Origin: Ramlibacter sp.
GTDB lineage: Bacteria; Pseudomonadota; Gammaproteobacteria; Burkholderiales; Burkholderiaceae_C
Direction of reading: 5' to 3'
Assembly (NCBI GenBank): GCA_021156245.1
Contig: JAJNBO010000386.1
Span: forward strand, 1-5,096
DNA length: 5,096 nt
Position numbers and translations under genes: made by a program. Numbering within the stretch: position 1 is the stretch's first letter; every line of letters starts with the position of its first letter. Under the pieces are notes generated by a model. It saw only the letters and a list, made by a program, of their open reading frames with translations, had not been told where the DNA came from and made no database searches. Shown one piece after another: positions 1-5,096 of this stretch.

Positions 1-227
1 GCCGGCGGCACCAGCACCAGGGCGAACAGCGGGTCCATGTGCCAGACCGTCGCCATCTGGTAGCTGAGGTAGCCGCTGAGAAACACCAGGCCGAAGTGCG
101 ACAGGTTGATCTGTCGCAGCAGGCCCCAGGTCAACCCCAGCCCCAGCCCGATCAGCCCGTACAGCGCGCCGATGAAGATGCCGGAAAGGATCGCCTGGGC
201 CAGCAGGTTGAAGCTGGGTAGCGTCAT
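1..227 (-). CDS. livH: LivH-type branched-chain amino acid ABC transporter permease, N-terminal part
   Basis: This is the first 75 codons of an inner-membrane permease of the LivH family; the rest lies beyond the left edge of the window. It begins MTLPSFNLLAQAILSG, and a hydrophobic first membrane segment spans about residues 8-36 (rich in G, L, I). The motif RQINLSHFG follows at about 38-46, matching the family's conserved 'INFAHG'-like stretch after the first helix. A second hydrophobic stretch begins near residue 46. Family knowledge: LivH pairs with LivM to form the channel of an ABC importer that receives ligand from a Peripla_BP_6 binding protein. Such a binding protein gene ends only 13 bases upstream, which supports co-transcription and a shared transport job. 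The ATG at 225-227 is preceded by GGGAG at a rather short spacing of 4 bases. LivH is preferred over LivM because of the short N-terminus before the first helix. The substrate is not necessarily an amino acid, since this family also imports aromatic and other organic acids. Confidence 0.88.
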   Translation of the reverse strand, partial: MTLPSFNLLAQAILSGIFIGALYGLIGLGLGLTWGLLRQINLSHFGLVFLSGYLSYQMATVWHMDPLFALVLVPP

Positions 228-231
228 CGAA

Positions 232-236
232 CTCCC
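232..236 (-). promoter_or_regulatory. Ribosome binding site of the LivH-type permease gene
   Basis: GGGAG reads on the minus strand within the 13-base gap between the binding-protein stop and the permease ATG. Only 4 bases separate it from the start codon, shorter than usual. Initiation may therefore lean on translational coupling with the gene just upstream. Confidence 0.5.
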
Positions 237-240
237 GCGC

Positions 241-1446
241 TCAGCGCACCTGCAGCGAAGCGCCGGGCGCGGCGAAGGAGGTCGGCCACACCACCTTCCA
301 TTGGCCGCCCTGCACCTGCTTGATCTTCATCAGGTCGTCGCCGTAGTTGCCGGGGCCGTCGAAGCGCAGGCGGCCCTGGATGGTGTCGACCTTGTTCTTG
401 CGCAGGTACTCCGCGATCTTCTTGTCGTCGAAGCTGTTGGCGCCGCGCACGCCGGCCTCGAGGATCTGCCAGGCGGAATACGACGCCGCCGCCTGCACCT
501 CGACGTGCGTGTCGGGCAAGCCGGCCGCCGCGGCGCGCTCGTTGAAGATCTTGACGAACTGCGCCGCGGTTCCTTCGTTGGTGAAGGGCGGGTGCTCCTC
601 GAAGATGGTCACGGCCAGCGCATTGGTGCCTTCGGGCGACTTGGTCATCGGGCCCGGCGCGGGGTACAGGTGGAAGTGCAGCGGCGGCACGTAGTCGATC
701 TTCTTCATCGCCTCCAGCAGCATGTTGCCTTCCAGGCCGATGTCGCCCATCCACACGAGGTCGGGGTTCGCATCCTTCACGCGCGCGGCGATCGGGCCGA
801 AGTCGCGGTTGCCGAAGTCCCATTCCAGGAACAGCACTTCCTTCAGCCCGCGCTTCCTGGCCACTTCGCGGCCGCCCAGCGACATGAAGTGGATCGAGGG
901 GAACTTGCTGGTGACGATGGCGATGGTCTTGGGCGGCTTCTTCGACTGCGCGAGCATGTCGAAGAGCGAGTTGGAGACGGTGGTCTGCGGATCCGGGCCG
1001 AGCGACCAGGCCGGGAACTGCATGTCGTACTTCGCCATCGACGGGATGCCGAAGGTGTGGTGCACCAGCACCTTGCCGTAGCGCTGCGCGACGCCCATGG
1101 CGGAGAGGATGGCGCCGGTCGCGTACGGCCCCATCAGCAGGTCCACCTTGTCGCTGGTCACCAGCTGCTCGTACAGGGTGCGCGCCAGGTCCGGCTTGGA
1201 CTGGTCGTCCTTCACGATCCACTGCACCTGCCGGCCCAGCAGGCCGCCGCGCTTGTTCAGCTGCTCGACATAGATCTCGCCCACCAGCTTGTGGGTCATC
1301 GCGGTCGCGGACAACGGCCCGGTGAGCGCCAGCGTGCTGCCGATGCGCACGGGCTGGCCGGCGGGCGCCTGAGCCAGTACGGGGAGCGCGAGGGCCGCAC
1401 CGGCGGCGCCGGTGGCGGAGAGGATGCGGCGGCGGGTGAAGGTCAT
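241..1446 (-). CDS. ABC transporter periplasmic substrate-binding protein (LivK/Peripla_BP_6 family)
   Basis: A 401-residue periplasmic binding protein that would deliver ligand to a LivHMGF-type ABC importer. Residues 1-27 form an export signal: TRRRIL near the start, a hydrophobic Ala/Leu core, and an AQA cleavage site at 25-27. The RR pair with following I/L resembles a Tat signal, though Sec export is also possible. The mature protein opens with PVRIGSTLALTGPLS, the standard first beta strand and ligand-loop region of Peripla_BP_6. Further family-typical stretches are EIYVEQLNKRGGLLGR (interlobe region after helix 1), VDLLMGPYATG (second strand and ligand loop) and the second-lobe segment DLVWMGDIGLEG. 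The length fits the family (about 370-410). The ATG at 1446 is chosen because AGGAG lies 7 bases upstream and the signal peptide starts there. The permease gene follows after 13 bases. Family members bind amino acids, amides, benzoates and other aromatic acids; the ligand cannot be assigned here, but the catabolic neighbours favour an organic or aromatic acid. Confidence 0.93.
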   Translation of the reverse strand: MTFTRRRILSATGAAGAALALPVLAQAPAGQPVRIGSTLALTGPLSATAMTHKLVGEIYVEQLNKRGGLLGRQVQWIVKDDQSKPDLARTLYEQLVTSDKVDLLMGPYATGAILSAMGVAQRYGKVLVHHTFGIPSMAKYDMQFPAWSLGPDPQTTVSNSLFDMLAQSKKPPKTIAIVTSKFPSIHFMSLGGREVARKRGLKEVLFLEWDFGNRDFGPIAARVKDANPDLVWMGDIGLEGNMLLEAMKKIDYVPPLHFHLYPAPGPMTKSPEGTNALAVTIFEEHPPFTNEGTAAQFVKIFNERAAAAGLPDTHVEVQAAASYSAWQILEAGVRGANSFDDKKIAEYLRKNKVDTIQGRLRFDGPGNYGDDLMKIKQVQGGQWKVVWPTSFAAPGASLQVR

Positions 1447-1453
1447 GGCTTGT

Positions 1454-1458
1454 CTCCT
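1454..1458 (-). promoter_or_regulatory. Ribosome binding site of the ABC substrate-binding protein gene
   Basis: AGGAG sits 7 bases before the ATG at 1446, inside the leader AGGAGACAAGC (1448-1458). The same 11 bases precede the TctC-type gene (2449-2459). The site fixes the start of the binding protein and occupies most of the 28-base gap after the upstream stop codon. No hairpin terminator is visible in that gap. Confidence 0.75.
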
Positions 1459-1474
1459 GGTCGTTGGTCTGCTG

Positions 1475-2446
1475 TCAATCCACTTGCGCGCCCGAGCGTT
1501 TCACGAGCTCGGACCACTTGGCGATTTCGGTGCGGTTGAAGGCGGCGAGCTCGTCGGACTTGAGCAGCGGCACTTCCAGGCCCTGGGCGGCGAGCTTCGC
1601 CTTCACCTCGGGATTGGTGACGGCCTGCGCCACGGCGTCGCGCAGCTTCGCGAGCGCAGGCGCGGGCGTCGCGGCGGGCGCGTACAGCATGAACCAGGCG
1701 ACCAGGTCGAACTCGCCGGCGCCTTGCTCGGTGATGGTCGGGACATCGGGCGCGGCGGCGGTGCGCTTGGCGCTGGACACGCCGAGCGCGCGCAGCTTGC
1801 CCGCCTTCACGTGCGGCATCACGGCGGCCGGGTGATAGAACATGAACTGGACCTGGCCGGCCATCACGTCCGACATGGCCAGCCCGCCTTCCTTGTACGG
1901 CACGTGCACCATCTCGCCGCCGAGGCGCGCCTTCAGCAGCTCGCCGGCCAGGTGGCCGGAGGTGCCGTTGCCGGCCGAGGCGAAGCTGACGCCTCCGCTC
2001 CTGGCGGCAGCCGCCTGCAGGTCCTTCACGGATTTCAGCGGCGAGTTCGCGGCCACCACCAGAAGGGTCGGCGTGTAGCCGGCAAAGCCGATCGGCGCGA
2101 AGTCCTTCTGCGCGTCGTACGGCATCTTGCGGTACAGCCCCGGATTGATGGCGTGCGTGCCGACCGTGCCCATCACGATCGTGTAGCCGTCGGCGGGCGC
2201 CTTCGCGACGAAGTCGCTGCCGATGTTGCCGCCTGCACCGGCCTTGTTCTCCACCACCACCGCCTGGCCGAGCGGCCTGGCCATGGCCTCGGCGAACACG
2301 CGCGCGATGATGTCGGTGGTGGTGCCCGGGCCGAAGGGCACGATCATGCGCACCGGGCGGCTCGGGAAGTCCTGCGCGACGCCGGCCAGCGGCAAGGCGA
2401 GGGTGAGGCTGGCCAGCGCGGCCAGGACGGTACGGCGCACGTTCAC
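1475..2446 (-). CDS. Tripartite tricarboxylate transporter substrate-binding protein (TctC/Bug family)
   Basis: A 323-residue periplasmic binding protein of the Bug/TctC family, which is greatly expanded in Burkholderiales and binds carboxylates, amides, aromatic acids and similar ligands. A Sec signal peptide covers about residues 1-24 (MNVRRT, a hydrophobic Leu/Ala core, then GVA before QDFPSRP). Family hallmarks are FPSRPVRMIVPFGPG at 27-41 with a following Asp (D45), VVVENKAGAGGNIG at 63-76, and the nearby ADGYTIVMG. The length is normal for the family (about 320-330). The start is taken as GTG at 2446-2444: AAGGAG lies 8 bases upstream and the signal peptide begins there. The frame stays open far upstream, but that stretch overlaps the CoA-transferase gene and gives no family sequence. 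The GTG overlaps the upstream TGA (GTGA, 2443-2446). No TctA or TctB membrane partner is visible in the window, so this may be an 'orphan' Bug protein that serves a distant transporter or acts in sensing. Confidence 0.94.
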   Translation of the reverse strand: MNVRRTVLAALASLTLALPLAGVAQDFPSRPVRMIVPFGPGTTTDIIARVFAEAMARPLGQAVVVENKAGAGGNIGSDFVAKAPADGYTIVMGTVGTHAINPGLYRKMPYDAQKDFAPIGFAGYTPTLLVVAANSPLKSVKDLQAAAARSGGVSFASAGNGTSGHLAGELLKARLGGEMVHVPYKEGGLAMSDVMAGQVQFMFYHPAAVMPHVKAGKLRALGVSSAKRTAAAPDVPTITEQGAGEFDLVAWFMLYAPAATPAPALAKLRDAVAQAVTNPEVKAKLAAQGLEVPLLKSDELAAFNRTEIAKWSELVKRSGAQVD

Positions 2447-3510
2447 TTGCTTGTCTCCTTCTTGGACGGTCCGCGCGGCTTCCAGCCGCCGGCCAGTTCC
2501 TCGTTGTGTTCGCCCAGCACCGGCGGCGCGGTCACTTCCAGCGGCCGCTGGCCGTCGAACGAGACCGGCGAGCGCACGGTGCGGAACGTCCCGACCACGG
2601 GATGCTCGGTCTCCACGAACAGCTGCAGGTGCCGGGCCTGGGCATCTTCCGGCACTTCGGCCGTCGTGTACATGGGGGAATGCGGGACGTCGTTGGCGTC
2701 GAGGCGGCGGCACCATTCGTCGCGGTCCTGCGCGGCGAAGATCGGCTGCATCACCTCGATCAGCACTTCCTGGTTGGCGATGCGCGCTTGCCGGCTGGCG
2801 AAGCGCTCGTCCTGGAACAGGTTGGGCTTTTCCATGGCGTTGGCCAGGCCTTGCCAGAACTTTTCCGGCGACGACATGTGCAGGGCGAGCCACTTGCCGT
2901 CCTTGCACGCGAACACGTACGACTGCGACACGCTCGGCCGGCTGAACGGACCCATCACCTCGTTGGCCGAGAACAGGTGCTGGAAGGCGTCGAGGTTGAA
3001 GTGCGTCATCGCCTCGAACATGGAGAGCTCCACCGTGCGGGCCACGCCGGTCCGCTCGCGTTCGTAGAGCGCGCCGAGGATGCCGTAGGCGGCGTAGAAG
3101 CCGGTGACCAGGTCGGCGATCGCCGGGCCGGTCACCCGCGGGCTGGCGGGATTCACCAGCAAGCCGAGGAACGCGCTCGCGGCCTGCGCCACGCTGTCGT
3201 AGGCCGGGCGGTGCGCGGCCGGGCCGCTGCCGCCAAAGCCGCTGATGCCGCAGTAGACCAGCCGCGGATTGATGCCGCGCAGACGGTCGATCCCGCAGCC
3301 GATGGTGTCGGCAAAGCCCGGCCGGAAGTTCTGGATGTAGACGTCCGCCTCCTTCACCAGCGCGTCGAACTTCTCGAGGTCCGCCGCCTGCTTGGTATTG
3401 AGCGTGACGCTGCGCTTGTTGCGGTTCACCGTCTGGTAGTGGGGTGCCGCCGGTCCCGTGATGAAGGTGCCGTGCTCCAGCACCCGCACGCCTTCGAGGA
3501 CCTTGATCAC
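2443..3510 (-). CDS. Family III (CaiB/BaiF) CoA-transferase, apparently lacking an internal N-terminal segment
   Basis: A 355-residue cytoplasmic protein of the CaiB/BaiF (formyl-CoA transferase-like) family, whose members move CoA between carboxylic acids through aspartyl-CoA anhydride/thioester intermediates. Family features visible: VLEGVRVLEHGTFITGP at 4-20, NRNKRSVTLN at 29-38, ADVYIQNFRPG at 55-65, INPRLVYCGISGFG at 80-93, the probable catalytic Asp in IADLVTG (D133), RERTGVARTVELSMFEA at 151-167, and the C-terminal LGEHNEEL at 332-339. Usual length is about 390-410. From GP (19-20) to NKRS (31-34) there are only 10 residues, where the E. coli Frc sequence, as recalled, has about 44. 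The missing stretch would hold the LADLGADVIKVE-type strand and the following Pro/Gly loop that contacts CoA. The reading frame is otherwise intact. The start is GTG 3510, with GGAGGG 7 bases upstream and a 4-base overlap with the upstream stop. Its neighbours suggest it activates an aromatic-breakdown acid; the acid is unknown. The family call is secure, but activity is doubtful given the gap. Confidence 0.92.
   Translation of the reverse strand: MIKVLEGVRVLEHGTFITGPAAPHYQTVNRNKRSVTLNTKQAADLEKFDALVKEADVYIQNFRPGFADTIGCGIDRLRGINPRLVYCGISGFGGSGPAAHRPAYDSVAQAASAFLGLLVNPASPRVTGPAIADLVTGFYAAYGILGALYERERTGVARTVELSMFEAMTHFNLDAFQHLFSANEVMGPFSRPSVSQSYVFACKDGKWLALHMSSPEKFWQGLANAMEKPNLFQDERFASRQARIANQEVLIEVMQPIFAAQDRDEWCRRLDANDVPHSPMYTTAEVPEDAQARHLQLFVETEHPVVGTFRTVRSPVSFDGQRPLEVTAPPVLGEHNEELAGGWKPRGPSKKETSK
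2455..2460 (-). promoter_or_regulatory. Ribosome binding site deciding the GTG start of the TctC-type gene
   Basis: AAGGAG lies inside the last codons of the CoA-transferase gene, 8 bases before GTG 2446. It decides the start of the binding protein against a second GTG two codons later (2440) and against the long open extension upstream. Confidence 0.75.
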
Positions 3511-4307
3511 TTGCCGCCCTCCGGGGGCCGTTCGCCCGTGTACTCGTATTCGCGCGTCGCCTGGTACGACAGGGCGAAGCCGATCGGGTCGTTCAGTTCC
3601 TCGTTCAGGTGCGCGATGAGGCTGGCCGTGCGCGCCAGCATGGGCACGCCGCGCAAGGCCGCGACGGGGAAGCCGACGCCGAGCAGCACCGCGGGGATCG
3701 CTCCGGAGACGTTCAGCTTCAGGTCCTTGCCGATCACCTCGGGGATGACGGCCTCGACCGCCTTCGCGATGTCGACGAAGCGCTGGCCGCCGCCGGCGCG
3801 CTGCGACACGCCGAACAGCGCGCCCACGCGCGGATCCCGCCGCTTGTGTTCCGGATGGCCGTAGCCGGCGATGGGCTGCTTACGCTCGCGGCGGCCGGCC
3901 ACGACGGACTTCGCCGCCGCGCGCAGGTCACCCGTCTTCTTCGATTCTTCCTCGATCTCCACGTACAGGCGTCCCGCGGTTTCGGAGGCGCCGAGGATGA
4001 CGGAGCCGGAGCCGAGCAGGCCCGCGGCGACCGCCCCTTGCATCGCGTCCGGCGCGGCCGCGAAGGTCATGCGCGCCGCCTGCACGCTGGGCACGAGCCC
4101 GTGTTCCGCGATGGCGACCAGCGTGGCGTTGAGCACCTGGCTCGCCGCCGTATCCGGCCTGCGGCCGGTAAGCAGCAGGTAGAAGTAGTCGCCGAAGTTC
4201 ACCTGCCCGATCAGGTCGCGCGCGAGGTCGTTGCCCCGCACGACGATGGTGTCCTCGTTCGACGTGCAGATCGCCGAGCGCGCAACGGTGGCCTTGCCGA
4301 TCTTCAT
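3507..4307 (-). CDS. Citryl-CoA lyase-type protein (short citrate synthase fold)
   Basis: A 266-residue cytoplasmic protein resembling short citrate-synthase-fold proteins annotated as citryl-CoA lyase, which split a 3-hydroxy-acyl-CoA such as citryl-CoA into acetyl-CoA and a 2-oxo acid. Visible family features: FGDYFYLLLTGRRP at 38-51 (the 'f.elayLLltGelP' helix of citrate synthases), EHG at 68-70, LQ-like helix MQGAVAAGLLGSGS at 89-102, IAGYGHPEHKRRDPR at 146-160 (equivalent of the citrate synthase G-GH-x-DPR motif, H151 being the likely active-site His), LNVSGAIPAVLLG at 198-210, and ARTASLIAHLNEE at 225-237 (the 'aRt.gliAH..E' motif). Ser201 replaces the Asp of the NVDG motif found in ATP-citrate lyase. 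The ATG at 4307 overlaps the upstream TGA as ATGA, and no strong ribosome site is visible, so translational coupling is likely. A longer frame upstream only re-reads the dioxygenase gene. The fold is clear. Substrate and reaction are uncertain; it could also be a Claisen-type synthase. Confidence 0.85.
   Translation of the reverse strand: MKIGKATVARSAICTSNEDTIVVRGNDLARDLIGQVNFGDYFYLLLTGRRPDTAASQVLNATLVAIAEHGLVPSVQAARMTFAAAPDAMQGAVAAGLLGSGSVILGASETAGRLYVEIEEESKKTGDLRAAAKSVVAGRRERKQPIAGYGHPEHKRRDPRVGALFGVSQRAGGGQRFVDIAKAVEAVIPEVIGKDLKLNVSGAIPAVLLGVGFPVAALRGVPMLARTASLIAHLNEELNDPIGFALSYQATREYEYTGERPPEGGK
3517..3522 (-). promoter_or_regulatory. Ribosome binding site of the CoA-transferase gene
   Basis: GGAGGG is embedded in the last codons (Pro-Glu-Gly-Gly-Lys) of the upstream citryl-CoA-lyase-like gene, 6 bases from GTG 3510. 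It supports the GTG start and the GTGA overlap with the preceding stop. Confidence 0.7.
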
Positions 4308-5096
4308 GCCGAGGGCACCAGCCGGAAGTCGTACTTCGCCGTGTAGAACGGCTTGCCCATCTCGCGCCCGTCCGGCGCCTTCCCCGGCGGATGCTTCGGG
4401 AAATCGACGATGAGGCTGTTGCGCACGCCGAAGACGGCGTCCGAATCGAGGTAGGGGCTGTCCTTGACGAAGATGTGCGTGACGAGCCGCTCGTGGCCGG
4501 GCGCCTTGAGCATCATGTGCATGTGCCCCGGGCGATTGAGGTGGCGCCCCATCTTCGACAGCATGGCCCCCACCGGGCCATCGCCGGGCACCGGATAGAA
4601 CGTCGGCTTGATCGACCAGAAGCGGTAGTTGCCGTCCTGGTCCGTGCGGAACTGGGCGCGCAGGCTCATGCTGTCGCCCTTCTGCATGTCGTAGAAGCCT
4701 TCGTCGTCGCCCGACCAGACGTCCAGCTCGCAGTTGGCGAGGGGCCGGCCGCTGGTGTCGGTCACGCGGCCGTGGTACAGCGTCGGCTCGCCATGGCCCT
4801 CGCCGATGTCGTCGCCCAGTTGCTTCTGCGGCGCGCCCGGCCAGAAGAACGGCCCCTGCACCGTCGCTTCGGTCGGTCGTTCGCCCGGCTGGTCCTTCAG
4901 CGCCCTGGCGCCGCGCGCCTGTTCCAGCGCCACGACCAGCATGGAGATGCCCAGCGTGTCCGACAGCAGGATGAACTCCTGCCGCTTCTCGTCGCATTTC
5001 TGGCCGGTGGCGGTGAGGAACTGGATGCCGGCCATCCATTCGTCCGGCGTCAGGTCGACCTCGCGGGCGAAGGCATGCGCGTGCTTCACCAGCGCC
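4304..5096 (-). CDS. Intradiol ring-cleavage dioxygenase (catechol/hydroxyquinol 1,2-dioxygenase type), 5' end outside window
   Basis: A non-haem Fe(III) dioxygenase that cleaves a catecholic ring between the two hydroxyls to give a muconate-type diacid. Residues are counted from a GTG codon at 5089. An N-terminal helical domain typical of the catechol-dioxygenase group is seen in EVDLTPDEW (10-18) and in CDEKRQEFILLSDTLGIS (32-49). The barrel domain follows: TVQGPFFWPGAP (76-87), GRVTDTSGRPL (107-117), VWSGDDEGFYD (124-134), and the iron site GRHLNRPGHMHMM (181-193). The four expected iron ligands are all present: Tyr133, Tyr165, His189 and His191. The frame is open to the window edge (Ala-Leu before the GTG), and relatives carry some 25-35 more residues, so the true start probably lies outside. 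The protein ends FRLVPSA, overlapping the next gene by 4 bases. The paired N-terminal domain excludes a protocatechuate 3,4-dioxygenase subunit. Catechol and hydroxyquinol types cannot be separated with certainty; the GAP-x-x-x-x-GDDI stretch after GPFF leans slightly to the hydroxyquinol side. Confidence 0.93.
   Translation of the reverse strand, partial: ALVKHAHAFAREVDLTPDEWMAGIQFLTATGQKCDEKRQEFILLSDTLGISMLVVALEQARGARALKDQPGERPTEATVQGPFFWPGAPQKQLGDDIGEGHGEPTLYHGRVTDTSGRPLANCELDVWSGDDEGFYDMQKGDSMSLRAQFRTDQDGNYRFWSIKPTFYPVPGDGPVGAMLSKMGRHLNRPGHMHMMLKAPGHERLVTHIFVKDSPYLDSDAVFGVRNSLIVDFPKHPPGKAPDGREMGKPFYTAKYDFRLVPSA

Noticed and set aside
224..1222. A second minus-strand frame of 332 codons within the ABC binding-protein gene
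   Set aside because: It is an Arg/Ala/Gly-rich out-of-frame reading of the binding-protein gene with no recognisable domain.
1447..1474. A possible terminator or internal promoter between the two binding-protein genes
   Set aside because: The gap is 28 bases, mostly ribosome-binding leader, with no inverted repeat followed by a T-run and no room for -35/-10 boxes.
2447..2908. A 154-residue N-terminal extension of the TctC-type protein
   Set aside because: The extension re-reads the CoA-transferase gene in another frame and has no family sequence. A clear signal peptide and ribosome site mark the GTG at 2446.
106..3864. Long open frames on the plus strand (about 106-1539, 1412-3067 and 2506-3864)
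   Set aside because: They lie antisense to well-recognised genes. Their translations are rich in Arg, His, Gly and Ala with no family motifs, as expected for mirror frames of high-GC codons.
4308..5039. A long N-terminal extension or fusion of the citryl-CoA-lyase-like protein
   Set aside because: The open frame only shadows the dioxygenase gene. Family-like sequence starts at the ATG at 4307, which gives the normal length for the short citrate-synthase-fold group.
5087..5089. GTG at 5089 as the true start of the dioxygenase
   Set aside because: The frame stays open to the window edge, and the sequence just before and after it looks like the interior of the N-terminal helical domain. The real start is more likely outside the window.

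Overview
The window is high-GC DNA (roughly two-thirds G+C by eye) with tightly packed genes that all lie on the minus strand. Its composition, the Bug/TctC-type periplasmic binding protein, the AGGAGACAAGC-type leaders and the mix of aromatic ring-cleavage and CoA-transferase genes suggest a betaproteobacterium of the order Burkholderiales, perhaps a Comamonadaceae or Alcaligenaceae member. This is inferred from style, not from a marker gene.

Read in the direction of transcription (right to left), six genes follow one another: (1) an intradiol catechol/hydroxyquinol-type ring-cleavage dioxygenase, cut at its 5' end by the window edge; (2) a short citrate-synthase-fold protein of the citryl-CoA lyase type; (3) a family III (CaiB/BaiF) CoA-transferase; (4) a tripartite-tricarboxylate (TctC/Bug) periplasmic binding protein; (5) a branched-chain-amino-acid-type (Peripla_BP_6) ABC periplasmic binding protein; and (6) the N-terminus of a LivH-type ABC permease that runs off the left edge. 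Genes 1/2, 2/3 and 3/4 each overlap by exactly 4 bases (ATGA, GTGA, GTGA). Genes 4/5 and 5/6 are separated by only 28 and 13 bases. No gap is large enough for an internal promoter plus terminator, so this looks like one operon. Its promoter lies right of the window, and it probably continues left with further ABC transporter genes.

The gene content suggests uptake and breakdown of an aromatic or organic acid. Two binding proteins would capture substrate in the periplasm, a LivH-type ABC system would import it, and the dioxygenase would open a catecholic ring between the hydroxyls. The CoA-transferase could then activate a ring-cleavage or downstream acid, and the citryl-CoA-lyase-like protein could split the thioester in a retro-Claisen-type step. 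This order is inferred; the substrate cannot be read from the sequence.

Three points deserve attention: the unusual enzyme combination itself; an apparent clean in-frame loss of about 34 residues from the CoA-binding N-terminal region of the CoA-transferase; and a citrate-synthase-like protein with Ser where the related lyases carry the catalytic Asp of an NVDG motif. No RNA genes, mobile elements, CRISPR arrays or notable repeats were found, and no gene-free stretch exceeds 28 bases.
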